Shown one piece after another: positions 40,132-48,400 of a DNA stretch of 56,917 nt. Within the stretch, counting starts at the first letter, position 1; each line of letters starts with the position of its first letter. The notes beneath the pieces are model-generated. The model worked only from the letters and a program-made list of their open reading frames with translations, was not told the origin of the DNA and did no database searches. The stretch comes from a virus. The translations under genes and the position numbers were made by a program. The stretch is from positions 1-56,917 of the IMG/VR virus record IMGVR_UViG_3300035660_000009; one strand, 5' to 3'.

Positions 40132-40658
40132 TTGAAGTACTCCGCGTAGGACTCGGTGGGATGAAGCTGCTCGTATACACGAATGTAGTCGACCTTCAAC
40201 CCTCTCTTCTCCCCCACCTCGAGGGGTTGTATCTCGAAGTCTGCCCTGTCAAAGCACCACTTTGCAAGGTTCTCCGCAGTTGGGTTGGACATGTTGTGGA
40301 GTGTTACCACACCCAACTCCATAACACTACCAAGAGGTGTGAGTAAACCCAACGCTTCGCCCAAAACCTTCACACACTTGCCACACCCCGACGTGGGGTC
40401 GAGGTCAGCAATCTTGTTGATACCGTCCCTATCGGGTTGGCCGAGAACCAGGGTGTGGTCAAAACCCTTCTCGATCTGGTGGAGGATCCTCTCCTTAAGC
40501 CAACCGAAGTCCACCACCATACCGAGAGCGTTAAGGGTCTCACACGAAACGCTCACGTCAATCCGGCAAGTGTGACCGTGAAGGAATCTGCACTTACCCT
40601 CGTGACCACGGATCCGGTGTGCCATGTCGATGTAGCAAGCCTTGACAATACGGTACAT
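40128..40658 (-). CDS. queD: 6-carboxy-tetrahydropterin synthase QueD
   Basis: Makes 6-carboxy-tetrahydropterin. Zinc ligands are in AHRIRGHEGKCRFLHGHTCR; VVDFGWLKERI and GFDHTLVL continue the family pattern, and catalytic residues lie near NPTAENLAKW. At 176 aa it is slightly longer than most, with an insertion near PDRDGINKIADLDPTSGCGKC. ATG at 40658 with GAGGAGG very close upstream. First gene of the deazaguanine run. Confidence 0.94.
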   Translation of the reverse strand: MYRIVKACYIDMAHRIRGHEGKCRFLHGHTCRIDVSVSCETLNALGMVVDFGWLKERILHQIEKGFDHTLVLGQPDRDGINKIADLDPTSGCGKCVKVLGEALGLLTPLGSVMELGVVTLHNMSNPTAENLAKWCFDRADFEIQPLEVGEKRGLKVDYIRVYEQLHPTESYAEYFK

Positions 40659-40708
40659 ACCTCCTCACTTTCTTGGTTGTGGTTTCGACAGGATCTTGCG
40701 TACAGGTA

Positions 40709-40897
40709 TCACCAGTCCAGCGTCACGTGGGTTGGAAACATCGGGAGCAAGCACACCCAGATGTCGAGGGCGTCATGGCCAAAATAGCGAGGACGCTCCA
40801 CTGAACCACGCACTCCCAGAGTCCAACGCCAGAACACACCAACCCAAAGGTCGGCGAGTTTGAACTCGAGACGGACTCGGATATGAGGGAACCGCAT
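40709..40897 (-). CDS. Small conserved phage protein, 62 aa
   Basis: ATG 40897 begins MRFPHIRVRLEFKLADLWVGVFW and ends DIWVCLLPMFPTHVT. This matches a short phage and prophage type ('..vrv.....DLWVG.fw.r......vyvClLP..') with unknown function. GGGGGT upstream. Confidence 0.6.
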   Translation of the reverse strand: MRFPHIRVRLEFKLADLWVGVFWRWTLGVRGSVERPRYFGHDALDIWVCLLPMFPTHVTLDW

Positions 40898-40993
40898 CAC
40901 CGACCCCCACGTTTCCTGCACAACACCACAAGGAAGGCGGGAACGATCCGTGTGTCGTAGGTGGAGGGGTACCCCACCGGAACCGAAAGCGGG

Positions 40994-41455
40994 CTAGCTC
41001 TTTGCGTGGTACTCGACCACCTTGCCCACCCGGCGGGTTTCGAGAACCCCGTCAGACTTGAGCTTCGTGAGGACGTCCAGTGCGGTGGTCCCCTTCCCAC
41101 CACCCGCAACCTTCTGCGCCTCAGTGATGAGCAGTGCGGCGGTGAACCAACCCGCGGCAAGCAACTCCTTGACCGCCTGCCTCGGAGGGGTCCACTGAAA
41201 CCCCTTCGGCCTCTTCTCTCCGGGAGGAGGCACGGTACCCGCGGGTACCTCAGGAGGGGGCACAGCACCAGTTGGTGTGGTCGACATGGCTTCACTCCTT
41301 GTCGCAGCGGGAACGGAGGCTGGAATCCCACGTTCCCTGGTCTTCTCGGCACAGGAGACGTTCAGGTCACACTGTGCGCACTCCGGTACCGAGGGATCGT
41401 ACAGTTGCCCGAAACACTTCGGTCCCTGTTTGATGCTTTCCGTGGTCGTGGTCAT
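40994..41455 (-). CDS. Cys-motif plus winged-helix-like protein, 153 aa
   Basis: The N-terminus carries PKCFGQLYDPSVPECAQCDLNVSCAEK, cut here as P-K-C-F-x(9)-P-E-C-A-Q-C-x(5)-C; this is the motif found twice in the ssDNA-binding protein. A Pro-rich linker follows (VPPPEVPAGTVPPPG), and the last 65 residues (VKELLAAGWFTAALLITEAQ, TTALDVLTKLKSDGVLETRR) read like a small helix-turn-helix. ATG 41455, GAAAGGG upstream, promoter element 10 above it. Probably a nucleic-acid-binding protein. Confidence 0.6.
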   Translation of the reverse strand: MTTTTESIKQGPKCFGQLYDPSVPECAQCDLNVSCAEKTRERGIPASVPAATRSEAMSTTPTGAVPPPEVPAGTVPPPGEKRPKGFQWTPPRQAVKELLAAGWFTAALLITEAQKVAGGGKGTTALDVLTKLKSDGVLETRRVGKVVEYHAKS

Positions 41456-41482
41456 CGTAAACCCTTTCCTCTCACCATCGAG

Positions 41483-41497
41483 AAATTATATGTCCAC
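41483..41497 (-). promoter_or_regulatory. Phage promoter element, copy 10
   Basis: Minus-strand sense TGTGGACATATAATTTC, one of the more diverged copies (TGGACA adjacent to TATAAT). It lies 28 nt before the start at 41455 and just below the sigma-like gene. Confidence 0.6.
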
Positions 41498-41503
41498 ACG
41501 TGG

Positions 41504-42034
41504 CTACAAAAACCTCACCACCGCCTCACGAATCTCCCTCCTTAGGAGGTTCACACTCTGAGTGGACAACCCAAGTTCCACAGCGAGTACGGTGTCCGGG
41601 ACGCGCTTCGGTTGTGAGGCGAGGACTACAGTGAGTGTCCTCCACGCGAGAGGCGACAACACCCGGGAGAGCAACTTGAGGGAGTCTCGACAGGAGATGT
41701 TGTCGTTTGGAGGACCATACACACCCACTGAGGGTGTACCCAAAACCTCAATCCTCTCCTTCACCCTAACCTCGTCGTTGACAAACGTGATGAGGTCGTT
41801 CCTGACCACACCCACCACCCACGTGGCCAAACTAGCACTCTTCTTCAGGTCATGAGTGGAGAGTGCACGGGGGAGTGCTCTCAACACGACCGCGAAGAGT
41901 TCACTCAACTCGATCCACCCGTAGTGGCCATGGAACCTGGACACCAAGTGTGACACCTTATCCACAACCTTGTCGTCACACCCGAGGGAAAGTGCGTCCC
42001 GGCGGAACATCTCGTAGTCACTGGGCAAAGTCAC
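41504..42034 (-). CDS. Sigma-factor-like protein (ECF/gp55-like candidate)
   Basis: Two regions recall small sigma factors: SLATWVVGVVRNDLITFVND (region 2-like 'l..Wl..i.rN...d..r') and the C-terminal VPDTVLAVELGLSTQSVNLLRREIREAV (region 4-like helix-turn-helix). 176 aa is the ECF size. GTG 42034 has GGGAGG at 7 nt and overlaps the helicase stop. Similarity is pattern-level only; it could be another HTH regulator. If real, it is a candidate reader of the repeated promoter element. Confidence 0.5.
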   Translation of the reverse strand: MTLPSDYEMFRRDALSLGCDDKVVDKVSHLVSRFHGHYGWIELSELFAVVLRALPRALSTHDLKKSASLATWVVGVVRNDLITFVNDEVRVKERIEVLGTPSVGVYGPPNDNISCRDSLKLLSRVLSPLAWRTLTVVLASQPKRVPDTVLAVELGLSTQSVNLLRREIREAVVRFL

Positions 42035-43734
42035 CCCATCGCCTCCCGGAACTGCATCGTCGAGTCATCGAAGTACAACACCGCACTTCCCCCACCACTA
42101 AACCTACTCGCGGTCACCCTAACGAGCGTCCTCGCCTCATAGGTGGGTATACTGTTGTCGGTGTAGTCCGCCTCGGACACCTTGTCGGTACCCATCGGCT
42201 TCCTGTACAACGTGATCAGCACGTCCGCGTCACCCGGGATCTCCCCACTCTGTCGAGCGGCGTAGAGTCCGGGCATCTGGTTCGGGTCCATCTTGGTGGG
42301 GTGAGCGATGACGATCCCCGGAACCTGGAGCTCCGTGAACAACAACTTGAAGTCCCTCATCACCTTCCCGGTCTCAGCCACGGAGTGTTCCAGACTCCTG
42401 CACAAGAAGTGGATGTGGTCGAAGACTACCAGTCGGACACCGAACCGCTTGGTCGCATACCTGATGGTCTCGAACACACGCTTTACGTTCAATTCACCCT
42501 CGGTAGCACGACCGAGGTAGAGGGGGAGTCGGTACAGTGTGGGTTTCGCCATCGTGATGTCCACGTCGGTGAGGTTAGCGACGGGGACACACCTAACCCG
42601 AGAGACCACCCTCTCGAGAAGGTCTCTCGGCGGCATCTCCAAACAGAATAGGAGTGAGGGAATACCACGTTGGCTGAGATCGTGACACAGGTTCAGGGCG
42701 AACGTGGTCTTCCCGATCTTGGGTATCGCCTGAAGCACGATCACCCACCCCGACCTAAGTGGACCCACCACCCTATCCACGTTCCTCCACCCGAACCGGA
42801 TAGGTTCCTCCCCCAACCTCTCCGACCTCAACGCGTCGAGTTCGTCAAACGCCTGCCCGAGAGACAAGACTGAGGGTCGTCCAGCGGTCTTAGCCACCTC
42901 GAGGACGCTCTCGAAGTCTGCCTTGGTGAACTTGAGGAAGAAGTCGTTCGGGTCCTTCGTGGGAAGCAAAGGAAGATAGCACCTCTCAGGACCCAACCGT
43001 TGTGCCACATTGAGCGCACCCCTCCTGCCTTCCCCGTCCATGTCGTAACACAGGTAGACCTTCCCACACACCACCAACGGGTCGAAGTGTTCGGCACCAA
43101 ACGTTCCCGCACCGAGAGGGACGCTCACTGTGTTCTCGTACCTTTGTTGGACCATCATCATGGTATCGAACTCACCCTCGGTGACAAACACGGGTTTCTT
43201 TTGGTCCAACCTGTCAACATTGAAGAGGGGTGTTTCGTGGTCGGGGAGGACTCTAAACGTCTTTTGGTTTGGTGGGAGGGCTCTGAACTTGATGTTCACC
43301 ACCTTCCCACCCTTCACGTACGGGATGGTCAACCAGTGGGCCATCCCCTCCTTCAGCAACCCAAGGCGGAACTTCCGGATGGTCCCACGCGTGAGACCCC
43401 GAGCGAACAACCAGTCCAACGCGCTACGGTCACCACCGAGGGTTGCCTCGTAGAGGTTCACCTGTTCCTCGGGAACGGTTGTCCCAGTGGGCATCTCGAG
43501 GGACAAGAGTTTTGTGAGAGGTTCCACCTGGTCGACCGGGTCAAGCTTCCGACGGAAGGTCCAGAGCGACCCCGAAGTTCCACATTTCTTACACGAAAAA
43601 AGTCCAGTCTCAATATGCATGTACAGGTGCCACTTCTCGTCTCCGCAGAAAACGCACGTACGCAGAACAAACTGGTCACTCCCAGAGGGTTTGTACTCCA
43701 CTCCACGTTGTTCAAGAAACTCACCCGGTTGCAC
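42031..43734 (-). CDS. Primase-helicase (T7 gp4-like)
   Basis: Single-chain primase and DnaB-type helicase for the replication fork. Zinc-finger Cys residues are at 27, 30, 48 and 51. The TOPRIM section has VFVTEGEFDTMM and YLCYDMDGEGRRGALN. The helicase C-terminal half has Walker A QAIPKIGKTTFALNL, CLEMPPRDL, Walker B VVFDHIHFL and IVIAHPTKM. 567 aa matches the T7 type. The GTG start lies 16 nt from a 9-bp hairpin (43751-43778). Confidence 0.93.
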   Translation of the reverse strand: MQPGEFLEQRGVEYKPSGSDQFVLRTCVFCGDEKWHLYMHIETGLFSCKKCGTSGSLWTFRRKLDPVDQVEPLTKLLSLEMPTGTTVPEEQVNLYEATLGGDRSALDWLFARGLTRGTIRKFRLGLLKEGMAHWLTIPYVKGGKVVNIKFRALPPNQKTFRVLPDHETPLFNVDRLDQKKPVFVTEGEFDTMMMVQQRYENTVSVPLGAGTFGAEHFDPLVVCGKVYLCYDMDGEGRRGALNVAQRLGPERCYLPLLPTKDPNDFFLKFTKADFESVLEVAKTAGRPSVLSLGQAFDELDALRSERLGEEPIRFGWRNVDRVVGPLRSGWVIVLQAIPKIGKTTFALNLCHDLSQRGIPSLLFCLEMPPRDLLERVVSRVRCVPVANLTDVDITMAKPTLYRLPLYLGRATEGELNVKRVFETIRYATKRFGVRLVVFDHIHFLCRSLEHSVAETGKVMRDFKLLFTELQVPGIVIAHPTKMDPNQMPGLYAARQSGEIPGDADVLITLYRKPMGTDKVSEADYTDNSIPTYEARTLVRVTASRFSGGGSAVLYFDDSTMQFREAMG

Positions 43735-43750
43735 TGGTCACCCCACCACG

Positions 43751-43778
43751 GTGAAAAAGAAAACCACCACTTTTTCAC
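43751..43778 (-). promoter_or_regulatory. Perfect 9-bp hairpin before primase-helicase
   Basis: GTGAAAAAG and CTTTTTCAC pair exactly around a 10-nt loop (43760-43769). In minus-strand RNA the hairpin would sit 17 nt above the primase start, near its ribosome-binding site. It is A/T-rich, without GC clamp or following T-run, so not a classic terminator. A translational operator or an origin-linked element are possible. Confidence 0.6.
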
Positions 43779-43865
43779 CAGGTATTACACTTAGTCTGTA
43801 GGTCCTATAGTATATCTTCTTCAGAAGGTTGGAGGAATTCTCGGCATTCTTCCCGTAGCAGTGTG

Positions 43866-44603
43866 TCAAAGGTTCTTCCCTACCTCTTTGTCCAACACAC
43901 TTGCATCCACAGGACGAGTCGCGACCAAGAGATCGAACCCACACCCGAACCTTTCCCTCGATAGTTGATCTAGTTGATGGTCCCTCTGGAGGACCCTCTC
44001 CCTCTCGCGAGAGGACCGTTTGGTGAGAGGACCCCTCGAGGGGTCCTCCGTAACGGGAACGGTTTGGGTGTTCGCCTTCTCCCTCGCCGCACCCCTCACG
44101 ATTCCCAATGCGTAAGGTTCACCGATCCCCCTCTCCGCGTAGTCACCCCTCAAGTAGATACCCAATCCCTCGTGAACCGCGTCGATAGGGTACCCGTCGT
44201 AGGAGACCAACTGTTGGAGCAACACATTGGGAGAGACTACACCACATTTTCTCGTTGTAGCGAACAACCTAAAAACCCTCTCGATCAACAACTGGGTTGC
44301 TTCAGAGTACCTACCTAAGTACAGGACCATCTCGGGGGTGAACACGTCGGACCTCATAACCTGGGACTCCTCGGCGTACCTCTTCTCCGACACGTCCCAC
44401 ACACCGAGTACGACCACCCTCCTCCTCCCGACCTGGCGAAGGCACACGAGACCACGGCGGACGAGGTCGGCCACAATAGTTGCGTGCCCATTGAGGTTCC
44501 CTGGGTAGACCACCAGACGCTCACCATCAACCTCGATAAACCGTCGGTGGTGCTCCAACATGGAATACAGTTCCGAGGACTCCTTCGTTAGGGGGAGAAC
44601 CAT
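43866..44603 (-). CDS. HTH protein, candidate replication initiator or helicase loader
   Basis: ATG 44603, GGAGGTT upstream. Two helical regions could be winged helices: ATIVADLVRRGLVCLRQVGR and SPNVLLQQLVSYDGYPIDAVHEGL. A basic, disordered section with ERERVLQRDHQLDQ ends it. The protein lies between UvsW-like helicase and primase-helicase, where phage origin-binding or loader proteins are found. No direct family match. Confidence 0.5.
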   Translation of the reverse strand: MVLPLTKESSELYSMLEHHRRFIEVDGERLVVYPGNLNGHATIVADLVRRGLVCLRQVGRRRVVVLGVWDVSEKRYAEESQVMRSDVFTPEMVLYLGRYSEATQLLIERVFRLFATTRKCGVVSPNVLLQQLVSYDGYPIDAVHEGLGIYLRGDYAERGIGEPYALGIVRGAAREKANTQTVPVTEDPSRGPLTKRSSRERERVLQRDHQLDQLSRERFGCGFDLLVATRPVDASVLDKEVGKNL

Positions 44604-44628
44604 GGGTAACCTCCAATACCCCGGACAC

Positions 44629-44838
44629 TTACAGGGACGGGGTTTTCAATCGAAAAACGCGCACGTCAGTTGGTCCAACCTCGTGCCGGACGATCTTGTC
44701 CCATGTTACCGCAACCAACCCCCCACCACCATACACAAACCATGGACCCAACCCTGAGTCAGCCCACACGGTACGGAAGGAACCGTCAGCGAGGGGACCA
44801 ACCGTGGTACAACCCTCAAGTACCTGTAACACAAGCAC
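44629..44838 (-). CDS. Possible small protein, 69 aa
   Basis: A frame from GTG 44838 gives VLVLQVLEGCTTVGPLADGS... PWFVYGGGGLVAVTWDKI. No convincing ribosome-binding site is visible and the frame can be extended to 44916. The strand-rich composition and placement between two coding genes favour a real small gene, but support is limited. Confidence 0.4.
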   Translation of the reverse strand: MLVLQVLEGCTTVGPLADGSFRTVWADSGLGPWFVYGGGGLVAVTWDKIVRHEVGPTDVRVFRLKTPSL

Positions 44839-44873
44839 CCGCTCGGTGGGTGGGGAGTCCGTTGAGCACACTC

Positions 44874-46388
44874 CTAAACAACAGTGAAGTCGAGTGGACT
44901 GTAAGTCTTCTTCCACGTGGGTGGGGTGGTGAAGACCCTCTGAACCTCCACCTGGGAGACACCCATCCGTTTGTACACCCTCATCCGTTTCCTGCTGTGA
45001 CGGAGGAGGATGGGGTGGAACCTGTCCAAGAAGTCATATACTTGGAGAGAGCCTCCCTCCTTCCGCCTCATCCCACGACCAGCACGTTGGATCGCCTTGA
45101 TGGTCGAGTTGCCACCCGAAGCGATCACCACTGTGTCAACCTCAGGGATGTCCGCACCCTCGTCGAAGATACTCGACGCGATAACCACTCTGTAGATACC
45201 TGACCTGAACGCCTTCACCGCCTCCTGTCTCGCCTCATCCGAGGTCTCACCCCAGACAAACTTGACGTGTGGTCCACCCTCGAACCACGCACGGAGGAGG
45301 TTGTAGAGGGTCTTTCCGTGCTGGATCCGCTTGATGAGGACCAGCACCCGCCTGTCCTCCGACACCTTGAGTTTGCACAACTCGACCACCGCGGCGTTCC
45401 TCTTCTCATTGAAGACCAACCCGTGGTCCTCCAGGTAGGACCAACCCAGGTCGCTCACGGAACCCGTCGAAGTGTCGTACCCCGTCGGGTCGTAGTCGAT
45501 GAAGGTCACGTGGGGGACCTCCAAGATACCCAACTCCTGAGCCTCCTGGAGGGTCAACTCGTGAACAATGTCACCTATTGAACCAACCAGCAAAAGGTCA
45601 GTCCCATCCCCTCTATCTAGAGGAGTAGCTGAACAACCCCAGCGGAAAGGTGCAGAACACGACATCAGAACCTTGTACCACGTGTCGCTAGACGCGCGGT
45701 GTGCCTCATCGGAGATGACCACCTGAACGTGGGACAACAGGTTCGCAACCCTCTTACGGTGTGCCTTGTGCGAGAGGGTTTGGACCATCGCGACAGTGAC
45801 GTCACCCACATCCCAGTTATTCCCCTGAACGAGACCCACCTTCACACTCGACATACCGTCCAACCTAACCCGGAACCTGTCGTAGGTCTGCTGGAGTAAG
45901 TGCCTTGTGTGGGTCAACCACAAGACAGGATACAAACCAAGTGTCACCACGAGGGAGATCATCGTCTCAGTTTTTCCCACTCCGGGTGGCGCACGGAACA
46001 GACCCCGTTTCGCGAGGAGGAGAGCCGACACGGCCTTCCTCTGGTCTTCCCTCAACGTGATCCCCTCCAGGTTGGCCACTTGAGTTGTCCCGAGGGGTGG
46101 GTATGTTCGGGAGTCGACAACCTCACAGGGGAATCCCGCGTTCCGGATGGTCTCTGCAACCAACGTGGCCAACCCACTCGGGAACTCCAACTTCTTCTTG
46201 GTCATTAGGTGGTGTTGACCATCCCAGTGGCCCTTCTGGAATGCATTGGAGTAGTACGCACCCACGTCTGTCCAGGAGGTGGCTTTGTCAGCGAGTCCCA
46301 CCACCTGAGACTCGATTGCGGGATCGGGGGCAAGGAACGACCACGCGTGACCCACCACGATACGGGTTGGACATGCAACCTCGTTCAC
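44874..46388 (-). CDS. SF2 DNA helicase, UvsW-like
   Basis: DEAD/DEAH-type helicase that remodels recombination and fork structures. Motif I is FRAPPGVGKTETM, motif II VVISDEAHRASS, motif III GCSATPLDRGDG, motif V region VVIASSIFDEGADIPEVD and motif VI IQRAGRGMRRKEG. The N-terminal 110 residues contain an accessory domain with HWDGQHHLM, matching the UvsW-type N-domain. 504 aa fits. GTG 46388; weak ribosome-binding site. Confidence 0.92.
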   Translation of the reverse strand: MNEVACPTRIVVGHAWSFLAPDPAIESQVVGLADKATSWTDVGAYYSNAFQKGHWDGQHHLMTKKKLEFPSGLATLVAETIRNAGFPCEVVDSRTYPPLGTTQVANLEGITLREDQRKAVSALLLAKRGLFRAPPGVGKTETMISLVVTLGLYPVLWLTHTRHLLQQTYDRFRVRLDGMSSVKVGLVQGNNWDVGDVTVAMVQTLSHKAHRKRVANLLSHVQVVISDEAHRASSDTWYKVLMSCSAPFRWGCSATPLDRGDGTDLLLVGSIGDIVHELTLQEAQELGILEVPHVTFIDYDPTGYDTSTGSVSDLGWSYLEDHGLVFNEKRNAAVVELCKLKVSEDRRVLVLIKRIQHGKTLYNLLRAWFEGGPHVKFVWGETSDEARQEAVKAFRSGIYRVVIASSIFDEGADIPEVDTVVIASGGNSTIKAIQRAGRGMRRKEGGSLQVYDFLDRFHPILLRHSRKRMRVYKRMGVSQVEVQRVFTTPPTWKKTYSPLDFTVV

Positions 46389-46451
46389 GGTTCGTCTCTC
46401 ATCACTGTGGTCTAGCAGATCGACATATGAGAATATGAAAGAGATTTATTG

Positions 46452-46823
46452 TTAAGCTTTCCCTTCCCCTGGCACCGTGTCGGGTGTGAGACCACGCATC
46501 TCCGGGGGAAGGGCGGAGAAGACCTCTGGGTGCTCCTCCGCGAAGTGTGCTACCATCTCACCCGACGACAGGGGTGCCTTCCAGGCACCACCACCCTCCT
46601 CCCTCACCCTAAAGTGGGTGATGAAACACTGGTGACACATCCCACACGCAAGCTTGGTCCACCCCCCATATCTCCACGTGTGGAGTGAGTGACCCGCGGG
46701 ACATACTATCTGGGTGAGTTCACGTGTGAGGGGGATGTTGTAGTGTCTCCCACAGGTGTGACAGAAGAGAGGGAACGATATGACGGGGTCCCTGTTAGGG
46801 TCGCAATGGAGTTCGTTCGACAT
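46452..46823 (-). CDS. Cys-rich hypothetical protein, 123 aa
   Basis: ATG 46823 begins MSNELHCDPNRDPVISFPLF. Three CxxC/CxxH-type sites are visible (FCHTCGRHYN, IVCPAGHSLH, ACGMCHQC), enough for two zinc ribbons, the second like a Gly-His knuckle. No good Shine-Dalgarno before this start; an N-terminal extension to 46868 would add another CGTC. Function unknown. Confidence 0.5.
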   Translation of the reverse strand: MSNELHCDPNRDPVISFPLFCHTCGRHYNIPLTRELTQIVCPAGHSLHTWRYGGWTKLACGMCHQCFITHFRVREEGGGAWKAPLSSGEMVAHFAEEHPEVFSALPPEMRGLTPDTVPGEGKA

Positions 46824-46828
46824 GGTGG

Positions 46829-47023
46829 TCACACACGTACCACACCAGTTCTGAGGAACCCAAGCCACACCTTACGTGTCATGGGTGCATGGTACTGAAC
46901 ACTTCCAGGTCGCGCGACGTGCCACAACTTGGAACCATCAAGAGCGGGACTCACCATTGCGCGACCTTTGGCGAGGCGGTTCGCCTTTCGGATCGACAGT
47001 GGTTTCGTTTGTGTTGCCGGCAT
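46829..47023 (-). CDS. Small basic protein, 64 aa
   Basis: ATG 47023, GGAGG upstream, promoter element 11 above it. MPATQTKPLSIRKANRLAKG begins a basic, possibly DNA-binding protein of a type common in phages. The C-terminus is APMTRKVWLGFLRTGVV. No function stated. Confidence 0.5.
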   Translation of the reverse strand: MPATQTKPLSIRKANRLAKGRAMVSPALDGSKLWHVARPGSVQYHAPMTRKVWLGFLRTGVVRV

Positions 47024-47047
47024 GGTTTGCCTCCAACCGGGCGTGAT

Positions 47048-47063
47048 ATATTATATGGCAACC
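47048..47063 (-). promoter_or_regulatory. Phage promoter element, copy 11
   Basis: Minus-strand sense GGTTGCCATATAATAT, a consensus copy, 25 nt before the start at 47023. Confidence 0.8.
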
Positions 47064-47153
47064 GGGGGTGACCATGTTGCCGTGCACGATCACCGAGGGT
47101 GACGACGTACTGGGGGAAAGCACGTTGTACACCCCACCCGGTTGCCAAACATC

Positions 47154-47429
47154 CTACTTGCGGAGTGCCCGCTTGAGGAGGTCGATCGTAGTCTCCGCAA
47201 CCAACCCCTCACTCGACAACTTGTCTAGGGGAGACAATTTGGAGAACCACACCTCCAGGTGGCCCAGTGCTTGTCTCACGAGAGTGGGGTTACAAGTCAG
47301 GTGCTTCCTCAACTCCTTCCCGAGGTAAGCCTCAAGGTAGTCCCAGTCAATGGGTGCGTTGCTGAGGTCGCCAAAATTGCCCTCTCTGAGAGACTCAACG
47401 ATCGACTGTGCGAGAGTAGCGGGGTTCAT
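47154..47429 (-). CDS. Hypothetical protein, 91 aa
   Basis: ATG 47429 with GGAG at 8 nt. MNPATLAQSIVESLREGNFG starts a helical protein; no motif is recognised. A 30-codon frame ending in ATGA coupling lies just before it (47426-47518) but lacks its own ribosome-binding site. Confidence 0.5.
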   Translation of the reverse strand: MNPATLAQSIVESLREGNFGDLSNAPIDWDYLEAYLGKELRKHLTCNPTLVRQALGHLEVWFSKLSPLDKLSSEGLVAETTIDLLKRALRK

Positions 47430-47679
47430 TCGGGTAACTCCGCTAAGGGACCCAACTGTATGAGTTCGGAGTTTCTTACCTCCACAGGAGAGACCGTACC
47501 TTCAATATGATTCATCATGCACAAACTAGTGGGTTGGGTCAAAAGGGTGCCAACGGGTAGGGGGGTCCTGTGACGTCGCCCGTACGTCCCGGACCAGGAC
47601 TCTCGCGCACGGAGGTGATGCGGCGAGAATCTTGTGTGGTTGAGAGTACCACACGCCACCTACCACGTTGGCAAGAGGT

Positions 47680-47734
47680 GTGGGGTAGGTCGGTATCCGT
47701 ACGGGGGGACATACAGACCCTAAACCTACCCCAC
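47680..47734. ncRNA. Long imperfect hairpin, possible structured RNA
   Basis: Arms GTGGGGTAGGT (47680-47690) and ACCTACCCCAC (47724-47734) are perfectly complementary. In minus-strand sense the interior also pairs: GGT/ACC and CTGTATG with CGTACGG (with G-U pairs) around a TCCCCC loop. The whole makes a stem of about 21 pairs with one internal loop. It could be folded RNA from either strand, or a cruciform. No rfam-type class is recognised. Confidence 0.45.
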
Positions 47735-47979
47735 TTGTACTTGATCGGGTCCCGTGTGGGTTGCAGGACTGGTACTCACCCATGCGTCGCTCATCACGCG
47801 AACTCACAGAACCCGGTCGACGGAGACTCCAGTGGGCAAACAGAGTTCTGGGAGGTAACCCTACGATGCCCGCTCGGGTTTCCTTTTCCCGTCGTCTGTG
47901 CAATCTGGTGTCCCCGTCGACTGTTCAAATAGGTTTGGTGTGTGGTAGACCGGATTACCCCGGCAACGCATACGGAGCG

Positions 47980-48001
47980 TCATCGACCCGTCGGTCGATG
48001 A
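47980..48001. repeat. Perfect 9-bp inverted repeat with 4-nt loop
   Basis: TCATCGACC and GGTCGATGA flank CGTC. The GC-containing stem with a 4-nt loop would form a stable hairpin. There is no T-tract on either side, so a simple terminator is unlikely; a protein-binding site or part of the structured region is more plausible. Confidence 0.6.
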
Positions 48002-48130
48002 GCAAGGGTCGGGAAAGTGAGTTGCAATCCCACACGCCCAACTTGGCTTGTTTCGTGGTGAGCACACATGTCCTCTGCCACGCTCTTCCCACACACCAAA
48101 CGGTTGTCAAAGATCGTTACGACATCACAC

Positions 48131-48358
48131 CTAACGAGACACGACAAACCTTACCCACGTCCAACGGGAGCAAGTGCAGTGACTACGGAGACACGGCCCG
48201 GCACCGTGACGCCGTACCCCACCCACAAAAACAAGGTCCGCGTGGTCCGTTATGCTGTGTCCACACTTACAAATCTCGTCGACAATCATCTTGCCCTGGG
48301 GGGTGATGTTGCCGATCGAGCCGTACCCCACACCGAACCCTGTCTTTTGCCTTGTCAT
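48131..48358 (-). CDS. Small zinc-binding protein, 75 aa
   Basis: ATG 48358, AAAGG upstream. The core CKCGHSITDHAD ... GAGPCLRSHCTCSRW is the pattern of a common short bacterial and phage type ('C.CGH....H......gC....C.C..f'), a single zinc fold of unknown function. It starts the leftward run before the non-coding stretch. Confidence 0.6.
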   Translation of the reverse strand: MTRQKTGFGVGYGSIGNITPQGKMIVDEICKCGHSITDHADLVFVGGVRRHGAGPCLRSHCTCSRWTWVRFVVSR

Positions 48359-48400
48359 GGTTACACCTTTCCACCCACCGTCGACAATTGCTAAAGTTCG

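Larger units (their letters stand above)
47430..48130. other. Roughly 700-bp stretch without a convincing gene
   Basis: Open frames on both strands here lack Shine-Dalgarno sequences and conserved motifs, and several overlap one another. Two strong inverted repeats are present (47680-47734 and 47980-48001). No promoter element of the repeated class is found. The stretch could hold structured RNA, a replication origin or packaging-related DNA, or eroded genes. I cannot decide between these. Confidence 0.55.

Noticed and set aside
48008-48040. Possible second tRNA suggested by a TTGCAAT loop between GTGAG and CCCAC
   Set aside because: One stem mismatch and no matching acceptor or D arm at the right distance on either strand.
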